Assembly (NCBI GenBank): GCA_028293265.1
Contig: JAQGPB010000271.1
Span: forward strand, 1 to 5,780
DNA from: Pedosphaera sp.
GTDB taxonomy: Bacteria > Verrucomicrobiota > Verrucomicrobiae > Limisphaerales > Pedosphaeraceae
Length of the DNA: 5,780 nt
Direction of reading: 5' to 3'
Shown here: positions 1 to 4,603 of the stretch, piece by piece
Layout: each line of letters starts with the position of its first letter
Position numbering within the stretch: the first letter of the stretch is position 1
The notes under the pieces: model-generated
What the model was told of the DNA's origin: nothing
The model's input: only the letters and a program-made list of their open reading frames with translations
Databases searched by the model: none
Made by a program: the position numbers and the translations under genes

Positions 1-2
1 TT

Positions 3-344
3 TATTGCGGCGACAATCTGGAACAGCTCAAGAAACTGCCCGACGCCTGTGTTGATCTCGTTTACATAGACCCGCCGTTCAACTCCAACCGCAATTACGA
101 GGTTTTTTGGGGCGAGACGAAGGAGAAACGGGCGTTTGAGGACCGCCACGAATCCACCCGCGCCTATATTGATTACATGCGTCCGCGTTGCGTAGAACTG
201 GCGCGCGTCCTCAAGAAGACCGGGAGCTTTTATTATCACTGTGACTGGCACGCCTGCCATTACGTCAAGGTCATGCTCGACCAGATTTTCAGGGAAAATA
301 ATTTCCAAAAGCAAATCTCTTGCGAGCGTTTATTCAACAATTAA
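3..344 (+). pseudogene. N-terminal part of a site-specific DNA methyltransferase (DPPF type), truncated at both window edge and 3' side
   Basis: The frame is open from the window edge to the TAA at 342-344 and gives 113 residues starting YCGDNLEQLKKLPD. It shows the amino-methyltransferase catalytic motif IV as YIDPPFNSN (D at 69-71), then a tyrosine- and tryptophan-rich GSFYYHCDWHACHYVKVML stretch typical of the following motifs. Enzymes with DPPF before the SAM-binding FxGxG motif are beta-class N6-adenine or N4-cytosine methyltransferases, as in type III Mod and related restriction-modification enzymes. Similarity holds to about FRENNF (near 303), after which the family normally continues with an EIVW/EIIW-type segment and about 300 more residues. 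Here it becomes an unrelated short tail and stops. The SAM-binding motif and target-recognition region are missing, so this piece cannot methylate alone. The same family's C-terminus reappears in the same reading phase at 1119-1412. The missing 5' part lies outside the window. Confidence 0.85.
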
Positions 345-351
345 AAACCAT

Positions 352-1173
352 ATGTCTCATTATGTATATCTCTACCGCGATGAACGTGGAAAAGCTCGTT
401 ATGTTGGGTATGGAGAACGTGTGTCGCGGGCCAACTCCCATTTGATAAGAAGTCACAATCCAAAACTCGCTGATTTCGTGTCGGGGCAGGGAAAATTTAC
501 TATCGAAGTCGCCGGTCCGTTTGGTACTCAGGAAATTGGACGTCTTATCGAGACGGCTGTAATGTCCGCGCTTGATTCCGACTTTAATGTTGCCCAAGGT
601 CCGTCGCACGCCCGTTTCAGACCTCTTGGTGTCCCGGACGATTACGCGGAAAGGCTTTCGATGCCAGCGCTCCAACGCATTGACTTCATCTCGGCCCAGG
701 ATTCTCCGATGCCGGTGCTGTTTGTTATCGTTGGTGAGAAAAATTTCGACGACGGCAGAGTTGGCTACGATCTCGCCAATCCTCCTGCGGATGACCAGAT
801 ACGGGAACGCGTAGACAGGTGGTGGCAACTATCGGGCTTCATTCCCCGCTGGTCCAATGCACCTAACGAAAGCCCCGGCCTTCTTATCGGCATCAATGGC
901 AGTCCCGGATCACAAATTGTGATTGCTTCTCTAATGATTGACCGAGCTAATTGGGGTAAAGCCGATGGATTCTCTCGTGGAGAAGGGAAGGTTCGGATCC
1001 CACTTTTGCAGACGCCAAAGTTGGACGCATTCAATTTTCGCGGCCGGCGAGTTGACCGCACGGCTAAATTGGCATTCGATAGCATTGCCGCTGGCTGTTA
1101 TATCGTTTTGAACCTCGACGGCACATCAAGTGGTGGTCGCCGCGCAAGAAACAGGAAGGCGAACTCGCGTTGA
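352..1173 (+). CDS. GIY-YIG nuclease-family protein with an uncharacterised C-terminal domain
   Basis: This encodes 273 residues from the ATG at 352. I chose that start because MSHYVYLYRD is where the conserved fold begins; an upstream GTG at 241 would add 37 residues read out of frame from methyltransferase DNA. Residues 4-80 carry GIY-YIG hallmarks: YVY (4-6), YVG (17-19), Arg23/Arg26, His30, the likely metal-binding Glu67 in LIETAV, and Asn79. The layout resembles the LEM-3-like GIY-YIG group, whose members are endonucleases or predicted ones. Residues 120-255 form a second region (PVLFVIVGE, ERVDRWWQLSGF, SPGLLIGINGSPG) that I do not assign to a named domain. The last 15 or so residues (SSGGRRARNRKANSR) are basic and come from DNA that in another frame encodes the methyltransferase tail, so the native stop may be lost. 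There is no clear Shine-Dalgarno. The TGA overlaps a TTG codon of the next frame by 4 bp. Function in the cell is unknown. Confidence 0.75.
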   Translation: MSHYVYLYRDERGKARYVGYGERVSRANSHLIRSHNPKLADFVSGQGKFTIEVAGPFGTQEIGRLIETAVMSALDSDFNVAQGPSHARFRPLGVPDDYAERLSMPALQRIDFISAQDSPMPVLFVIVGEKNFDDGRVGYDLANPPADDQIRERVDRWWQLSGFIPRWSNAPNESPGLLIGINGSPGSQIVIASLMIDRANWGKADGFSRGEGKVRIPLLQTPKLDAFNFRGRRVDRTAKLAFDSIAAGCYIVLNLDGTSSGGRRARNRKANSR

Positions 1174-1412
1174 AAGAGCGTTGGTATCCCATCCAAGTGA
1201 AACAGAAAGACAAAGTCGGCTGCCCGGACATTGACAGCTTTGAAGCCATGATGATGCGGGAAGATTGCGAGAAAGGCTTCTTCGTGTCCTTCGACTATTC
1301 ATCGGACGCTTTGCAAGAGATCGAATCGTTCTTCAAACGCAGCCATAAGGTCATCGTGGCGCTAACGGTGAAGGAGATTTTAGATGAACAAATTGCAAAG
1401 AAACTGGTGTGA
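1119..1412 (+). pseudogene. C-terminal part of the same DNA methyltransferase family
   Basis: The frame is open from 1083 to the TGA at 1410-1412, and methyltransferase-like residues begin at about RHIKWWSPRKKQEG (1119 onward). The core WYPIQVKQKDKVG, then PDIDSFEAMMMRED, then KGFFVSFDY and KVIVALTVKEILDEQI matches from memory the end of a large family of DPPF methyltransferases. The Q-x-K in IQVKQ resembles the catalytic strand of Mrr-like nucleases, so this tail may be a nuclease-like module; that is inference. It lies in the same reading phase as the fragment at 3-344, but in-frame stops (342 and 1080) and the GIY-YIG gene separate them. A TTG at 1170 could start an 80-residue peptide, coupled to the GIY-YIG stop by a TTGA overlap. 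Whether that peptide is made is unknown. Its 3' end overlaps the DUF2971 start by 4 bp. Confidence 0.8.
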
Positions 1413-1422
1413 GCCTTTATAA
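1371..1422 (+). promoter_or_regulatory. Strong Shine-Dalgarno with a 12-codon mini-ORF over the DUF2971 start
   Basis: AAGGAG at 1371-1376 lies 7 bases before an ATG at 1384, which opens a 12-codon frame (MNKLQRNWCEPL) ending at TAA 1420-1422, just after the GTG start of the DUF2971 gene. This is the best ribosome-binding site in the window. It could load ribosomes that then restart at the nearby GTG. It may also be chance, because AAG GAG encodes Lys-Glu within the conserved KEILDEQ of the methyltransferase tail. Confidence 0.25.
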
Positions 1423-2320
1423 ATATTTTCCACCTGAGCGAGCAGGTATAATTTCAAATCGCAGGATTAGATTCTCACAACCTGTGGTTTTCAATGACCC
1501 GTTTGAAGCGAAGCCTTATTGTTCAGCTTTTGCCGAAGCTGAATTGATGCTGAATGCCTTTCGCCGCCCCTTTCAGCAAGGCTTGCCTCAAATGTATGAA
1601 AATCTTTCCAAAGACATCCGACAAAAACTTACCTTGGAACAGTTTCTTTTGTATGTGGAATCGCTACAGCCGGAAACGGACAAGATCTTCCTGACGCAGC
1701 ACAAAGTTCTTACTTCAAAAGCCCAAGAATTTATGCATGAAAAATTTGGCGCAGGAATCGGTGTGTTGTCCCTTAGCGAGGTGAAGGATAATCTGTTAAT
1801 GTGGTCGCACTATGCGCTAGGTCACGAGGGGTTCGTTTTGGAATTTGACGAATCAAATGTATTTTTTGGTGGTCGCCAAACAAATAGTGATGAAATTTGG
1901 GGGTTGCACAAGGTTCGGTATACCGAGGAACGGCCACAAACAGTAATCGCAGATTTTGATATGCGAGCGATTTTGATGACGAAAGGGAAGCCTTGGGAAT
2001 ACGAACGTGAATGGCGATCTCTTCGTCCATTCAATCAAGCCGCACAGAAACTAGAGACACAACCATATCCTGTTTATTTATTTGATCTGCCAGCAGAATG
2101 TATTCGTAGCGTAATTTTTGGGGCTCGGATGGCCAATGAGGTAAGAGAAGGCATCTTAAAATCTATATTTGTGAATCCTGCTTATGCGCATCTTGAATTA
2201 TTTCAGACCATAATTGATACGAAAAAGTATGCCTTGCATTTCGTGCCAGTCGTAAAAGAGTTGCGCAACTCGCCCTCCCTTCCTCATCCCAGCCATCTCC
2301 CTAAGGTTATTCCGGAATGA
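1409..2320 (+). CDS. DUF2971 family protein
   Basis: This encodes 303 residues from a GTG whose GTGA overlaps the preceding TGA, a classic sign of translational coupling. The start fits because MSLYKYFPPE is the usual N-terminus of this family. Conserved DUF2971 features are visible in order: LYKY (3-6), a short RIRFSQP strand, FNDPFE (28-33), GVLSLSE (118-124), LLMWSHYA (129-136), GFVLEFD (141-147), VRYTEERP (169-176), KPWEYEREWR (194-203) and VIFGA (235-239). No signal peptide or membrane segment is seen, so it is probably cytoplasmic. The biochemical activity of DUF2971 is not known to me; members often turn up in accessory and defence-type neighbourhoods, which agrees with the coupling to a methyltransferase here. 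The gene is visibly richer in A+T than recA or the secreted gene, consistent with acquisition by transfer. It looks intact and is followed within 30 bases by a terminator. Confidence 0.88.
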   Translation: MSLYKYFPPERAGIISNRRIRFSQPVVFNDPFEAKPYCSAFAEAELMLNAFRRPFQQGLPQMYENLSKDIRQKLTLEQFLLYVESLQPETDKIFLTQHKVLTSKAQEFMHEKFGAGIGVLSLSEVKDNLLMWSHYALGHEGFVLEFDESNVFFGGRQTNSDEIWGLHKVRYTEERPQTVIADFDMRAILMTKGKPWEYEREWRSLRPFNQAAQKLETQPYPVYLFDLPAECIRSVIFGARMANEVREGILKSIFVNPAYAHLELFQTIIDTKKYALHFVPVVKELRNSPSLPHPSHLPKVIPE

Positions 2321-2349
2321 CATTAGACTCGCTGCCGGATGGCTCGACC

Positions 2350-2370
2350 GTCCCTGCGGGACTTTTTTAT
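2350..2370 (+). terminator. Intrinsic terminator of the DUF2971 gene
   Basis: A GTCCC/GGGAC stem (2350-2354 with 2358-2362) with a TGC loop is followed at once by six T residues and an A/T-rich tail. It sits 29 bases after the DUF2971 stop and should end transcription of the methyltransferase/GIY-YIG/DUF2971 unit. Confidence 0.75.
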
Positions 2371-2382
2371 TTTGTGCGTTTT

Positions 2383-2402
2383 CCCACGGTTGAAACCGTG
2401 GG
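2383..2402. repeat. Perfect hairpin, CCCACGGT / ACCGTGGG
   Basis: There is a perfect 8-bp stem around a TGAA loop. It is directly followed by a second small hairpin, GCCTC/GAGGC at 2416-2428. It has the appearance of a short palindromic intergenic repeat of the REP kind. There is no T-run after it, so a terminator role is less likely than for 2350-2370. Confidence 0.65.
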
Positions 2403-2450
2403 CTATTTTCAGTCGGCCTCTCCGAGGCGGGGGGGCATGAAGCGGAATTT

Positions 2451-2522
2451 TAACAGGAGGAAACAGAGGTAATGGAGGGGGTTGCAAACGGGTATGAAAT
2501 TTTTTCTCTGTTTCCTCTGTTA
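2451..2522. repeat. Inverted repeat of AACAGAGG type
   Basis: The left arm, TAACAGGAGGAAACAGAG (2451-2468), is matched by the reverse complement of CTCTGTTTCCTCTGTTA (2506-2522) with a single extra G. The arms enclose about 37 bases. The right arm continues with a further ATCTCTGTTG unit, giving a purine/pyrimidine-biased run of roughly 8-base units. This is a short non-coding dispersed-repeat type; no transposase is nearby. Confidence 0.65.
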
Positions 2523-2558
2523 TCTCTGTTGAATTTCTGATGCATTTGGCCTTCGAAA

Positions 2559-2637
2559 GCGGTGTCGCGCTGCGCTTGCCACCGCACTCCATAACCTGGC
2601 GGAATTGCGGATGATGCCGCGTTCATAATTCGGCATC
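2559..2637. repeat. Two adjacent palindromes (GCGGTG/CACCGC and GATGCCG/CGGCATC)
   Basis: The first has 6-bp arms at 2559-2564 and 2580-2585 around a GC-rich loop. The second has perfect 7-bp arms at 2613-2619 and 2631-2637 with an 11-base loop. Read on the minus strand, the first gives the repeat-derived peptide ECGGKRSATPL. Neither has a T-run. They are probably parts of a dispersed intergenic repeat. Confidence 0.5.
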
Positions 2638-2713
2638 TTTGTGTAGGGGATTGTTTTGAAACCGGAGATGCTCGCTTGGCTCGCCTCGCTTTGCTCGAGA
2701 GTGATTTGTTTAT

Positions 2714-2779
2714 TTACGGATTTACCCAGGGTAGGTCCGCAAGGCCAGGAGCGGACCAACCCTGGGCTAATTTCCGTAA
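2714..2779. repeat. Long near-perfect palindrome of 66 bases
   Basis: The left arm, 2714-2740 (starting TTACGGATTTACCCAGGGT), pairs with the right arm, 2751-2779 (ending CCCTGGGCTAATTTCCGTAA). The pairing covers about 27 bases with a few mismatches and a 10-base loop, AAGGCCAGGA. The pairing is far beyond chance and its outer ends are sharp at TTACGGA/TCCGTAA. It resembles a miniature inverted-repeat element or a structured dispersed repeat; there is no coding capacity. Confidence 0.75.
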
Positions 2780-2815
2780 CCCTTTCGGGGTAACTGAGGC
2801 GGTGCCCATTTTAAG

Positions 2816-2893
2816 CTGTAGGAGACGTGTGGAGTCTTTGACTTGCCGGTATTCTCGGAAAGATCAGAGACTCGTCACCTCGTCTGCTACAAG
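2816..2893. repeat. Imperfect palindrome next to the recA stop
   Basis: The left arm at 2816-2844 (CTGTAGGAGACG then GAGTCTTTGACTT) matches the reverse complement of 2860-2893 (TTGTAGCAGACGAGG then GAGTCTCTGATCTT), with a few mismatches and small gaps, around a 15-base loop. It begins 7 bases after the recA stop on the minus strand. It could therefore form a large hairpin in the recA transcript and help to end it or protect its 3' end, although no T-run follows. It may equally be a dispersed repeat that landed here. Confidence 0.65.
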
Positions 2894-2900
2894 TTTATGG

Positions 2901-4034
2901 TCAGGCGGCAGCTGCGACGGCGGAGGTGCCGTTGCGTTTGGCGAGGATGGCGGCGATGATTTTTTTGGCGAGGTCGGGTTTTTCGGCGAGGGCTTTTTGG
3001 GCGGCGTCTTTGCCCTGGCCGATGAGTTCGCCTTCGAACTGGAGCCAGGCGCCTTTTTTGTCCACGACGCCGTTTTCGATGCCGACGTCGAGGATGCTGC
3101 CTTCTTTGTTGATGCCGTGGTTGTAGATGATGTCGAACTCAGTCTCGGCAAAGGGCGGGGCGACTTTGTTTTTGACGACTTTGACTTTGACGTGGTTGCC
3201 GGTGGCGTTGCCGGCGGCGTCTTTGAGTGTTTCTTTGCGGCGGATGTCGAGGCGGACGCTGGCGTAGAATTTAAGGGCCTTGCCGCCGGGGGTGGTCTCG
3301 GGGTTGCCGAACATGACGCCGACTTTTTCGCGGAGCTGGTTGGTGAAGATGCAGGTGGTCTTGGATTTGTTGAGGATGGCGGTGAGTTTGCGCAGGGCCT
3401 GGCTCATGAGGCGGGCTTGCATGCCCATGGTGGCCATGCCCATTTCACCTTCGAGTTCGGCCTTGGGCACGAGGGCGGCGACGGAGTCAATGACGATGAC
3501 GTCGAGGGCATTCGAGCGGGCCAAGGTTTCGCAGATGGTGAGGGCTTCTTCGCCGCTGTCGGGTTGGGAGACGAGGAGGTCGTCGAGGTTGACGCCGAGT
3601 TTCTTGGCGTAAGCGGGGTCGAGGGCGTGCTCGGCGTCAATGAAGGCGGCGAGGCCGCCGCCTAGTTGGGCGTTGGCGATGACGTGGAGCATGAGGGTGG
3701 TTTTGCCGGAGGATTCGGGGCCGAAGATTTCGACGACGCGGCCGCGGGGCAATCCGCCGACGCCGAGGGCGAGGTCGAGGCCGAGCGCGCCGGTGGGGAT
3801 GACTTCGATGCCGACCTTGGACCGGGCGTCGCCGAGGCGCATGATGCTGCCATCGCCATAGGCCTTGTGAATGGTGGAGATGGCGGCTTCGAGGTCGCGG
3901 TCGCGGGTGGCGGAGATGACGCGATTATGGTCGGGGGCGGCGGCGGCGCGGGGTTCGTGGGTGCGGGATTCGTGGGCGGTTTTGGCGGTGGAGGTCGATT
4001 TTTCGGCGGTTTTTTCAGCAGTTTTTGGTGGCAT
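2901..4034 (-). CDS. recA: RecA recombinase
   Basis: RecA forms ATP-dependent filaments on single-stranded DNA, catalyses strand exchange in recombinational repair, and in many bacteria triggers LexA cleavage. With the ATG at 4034 it has 377 residues: Walker A GPESSGKT (105-112), catalytic Glu135 in [10 protein letters not shown], Walker B VIVIDS (179-184), DNA-binding loop L1 around [10 protein letters not shown] (195-204), [20 protein letters not shown] with the sensing Gln233 and loop L2 (232-251), then [14 protein letters not shown]. The C-terminal domain ([11 protein letters not shown] to [12 protein letters not shown]) is complete. The N-terminus carries about 35 extra residues, rich in Lys, Thr, Ala and Glu and probably disordered, compared with the about 353-residue E. 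coli protein. A TTG at 4073 would add 13 residues, but MPPKTAEK is the more natural start. No strong Shine-Dalgarno or familiar SOS box precedes it. It is monocistronic here and divergent from the secreted gene. Confidence 0.98.
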   Translation of the reverse strand: MPPKTAEKTAEKSTSTAKTAHESRTHEPRAAAAPDHNRVISATRDRDLEAAISTIHKAYGDGSIMRLGDARSKVGIEVIPTGALGLDLALGVGGLPRGRVVEIFGPESSGKTTLMLHVIANAQLGGGLAAFIDAEHALDPAYAKKLGVNLDDLLVSQPDSGEEALTICETLARSNALDVIVIDSVAALVPKAELEGEMGMATMGMQARLMSQALRKLTAILNKSKTTCIFTNQLREKVGVMFGNPETTPGGKALKFYASVRLDIRRKETLKDAAGNATGNHVKVKVVKNKVAPPFAETEFDIIYNHGINKEGSILDVGIENGVVDKKGAWLQFEGELIGQGKDAAQKALAEKPDLAKKIIAAILAKRNGTSAVAAAA

Positions 4035-4182
4035 AATAATCAATATAATTTTGGAAATTCTCTTGTGACCCAATCGGTCGTTTTAGCATCGGGGAGGTTG
4101 GGAAATTAGTCAATTGCGGGTTTTAATTTTTGTAAAAATAGGCGGGCGAAGGCGGACAGAGGCGGGCGGAGGCGGTTTAAGA

Positions 4183-4217
4183 AACATCGAACATCGAACA
4201 TCGAACGCTGAACATCG
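4183..4217. repeat. Tandem heptamer AACATCG, five units
   Basis: Five contiguous 7-base units are seen: AACATCG three times, the variant AACGCTG, then AACATCG. A further GAACATCGAATT copy lies at about 4343-4355. On the minus strand this reads as FDVRCSMFDV-like peptides, a pattern I associate with intergenic DNA of Verrucomicrobia. It is preceded at 4141-4175 by G-rich hexamer-like units. Confidence 0.75.
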
Positions 4218-4399
4218 AATGTGGGAAACCCCCTCACCCCAGCCCAATGGCTTCCCAAGCCCGCCACGAGTTGGTTTCCCCAGAGCAGACAAACGCTTCG
4301 CGTTACGTGGTCCCCCACGGGGGCGAGGGAGAAGGATTGGCAATGAACATCGAATTGGGGGCCGGAAGGGGGAGTCGTCTGCCCCTTGGTGGAGGAGCA

Positions 4400-4422
4400 G
4401 GGGCGGGCGGGCGGGGTGGGGG
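4400..4422 (+). other. Canonical G-quadruplex motif
   Basis: Five G-runs of 3 to 5 (GGGG, GGG, GGG, GGGG, GGGGG) are separated by single-base loops C, C, C and T, with a further GG and GGG just downstream. Single-base loops give very stable quadruplexes in general. It lies on the + strand, about 180 bases before the secreted gene and about 370 bases upstream of recA. Confidence 0.7.
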
Positions 4423-4447
4423 TGGCGGGCCTTGAATTTGGGCTGGA

Positions 4448-4473
4448 GCATGAATGATTTAATGTTTTCATGC
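4448..4473. repeat. Hairpin GCATGAA / TTCATGC
   Basis: Perfect 7-bp arms at 4448-4454 and 4467-4473 enclose a 12-base A/T-rich loop. It lies 20 bases before the terminator-like hairpin at 4494. It may be part of a structured RNA or simply an intergenic repeat. Confidence 0.45.
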
Positions 4474-4493
4474 CGCGAGTATGGCAGGGGACG

Positions 4494-4522
4494 TTGGACA
4501 TAGGCTGTCCAAGGTGTTTTTT
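4494..4522 (+). terminator. Terminator-like hairpin with no obvious gene
   Basis: A TTGGACA/TGTCCAA stem (4494-4500 with 4506-4512) with loop TAGGC is followed by GGTG and six T residues, then ATTTT. This has the shape of a + strand intrinsic terminator, with a 4-base gap before the T-run that weakens it. No + strand protein gene lies upstream, since recA points away, so it would terminate either a small RNA or read-through transcription. Confidence 0.45.
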
Positions 4523-4603
4523 ATTTTGAAGCACGCCATCGAGATTAAAAAGGATTAAAAAAGCTGGCAAAGGGGATCGAAATCTGTTAGGGATGCAGGC
4601 ATC

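Larger units (their letters stand above)
2321..2900. other. Intergenic repeat mosaic without credible genes
   Basis: These 580 bases between the DUF2971 stop and the recA stop contain no frame with convincing protein character. Minus-strand frames exist, but they begin with strings such as MECGGKRSATPLS and ITEETEKKFH, which I recognise as translations of intergenic repeats in verrucomicrobial genomes. The stretch is built from consecutive palindromes: 2350-2362, 2383-2402, 2416-2428, 2451-2522, 2559-2585, 2613-2637, 2714-2779 and 2816-2893. Both flanking genes point into the region, so it also serves as a convergent transcription end zone. Confidence 0.7.
4035..4603. other. Divergent intergenic region between recA and the secreted-protein gene
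   Basis: These 569 bases hold no convincing gene. About 100 A/T-richer bases next to recA probably contain its promoter. They are followed by G-rich GGCGGG/GGCGGA units (4141-4175), the AACATCG tandem repeat (4183-4217), a C-rich then G-rich segment with CCCCC-AC-GGGGG (4313-4324), a G-quadruplex motif (4400-4422), two hairpins (4448-4512) and an A-rich stretch with two GATTAAAAA copies (4543-4551, 4553-4561) before the secreted gene. Frames on both strands here are low-complexity Arg/Gly/Pro translations and not credible. Confidence 0.65.

Noticed and set aside
241..351. GTG start at 241 for the GIY-YIG gene
   Set aside because: The extra 37 residues are an out-of-frame reading of methyltransferase DNA; the family-like N-terminus begins at ATG 352.
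300..1120. Group I intron or intein within the methyltransferase
   Set aside because: The GIY-YIG frame fills nearly the whole interval, leaving no room for a ribozyme; stop codons at 342 and 1080 in the host frame exclude an intein; core methyltransferase residues are missing and not merely interrupted.
2323..2592. Minus-strand frame of 89 codons starting MECGGKRSATPLS
   Set aside because: It runs through several hairpins and repeats; such peptides are typical mis-annotations of verrucomicrobial intergenic repeats.
2520..2759. Minus-strand frame of 79 codons
   Set aside because: It crosses the palindromes at 2559-2637 and 2714-2779 and shows no protein-like conservation.
2321..2900. CRISPR array
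   Set aside because: The repeats differ from one another and lack regular spacing with spacers; they are separate palindromes.
2676..3665. Long + strand frame of 329 codons (Gly/Asp/Phe-rich)
   Set aside because: It lies antisense to recA and its composition is the mirror of GC-biased recA codons; recA itself is certain.
3666..4109. Gly-rich + strand frame of 147 codons
   Set aside because: It is the antisense shadow of the 5' part of recA, with low-complexity Gly/Ala/Val content.
4085..4113. Possible recA promoter with TTGACT as -35 on the minus strand
   Set aside because: The hexamer at the correct distance is GATGCT, a poor -10; no SOS box of the E. coli or Bacillus type is seen either.
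4106..4570. Frames on both strands between recA and the secreted gene
   Set aside because: They are Arg/Pro/Gly low-complexity translations of the tandem and G-rich repeats, with no start context.
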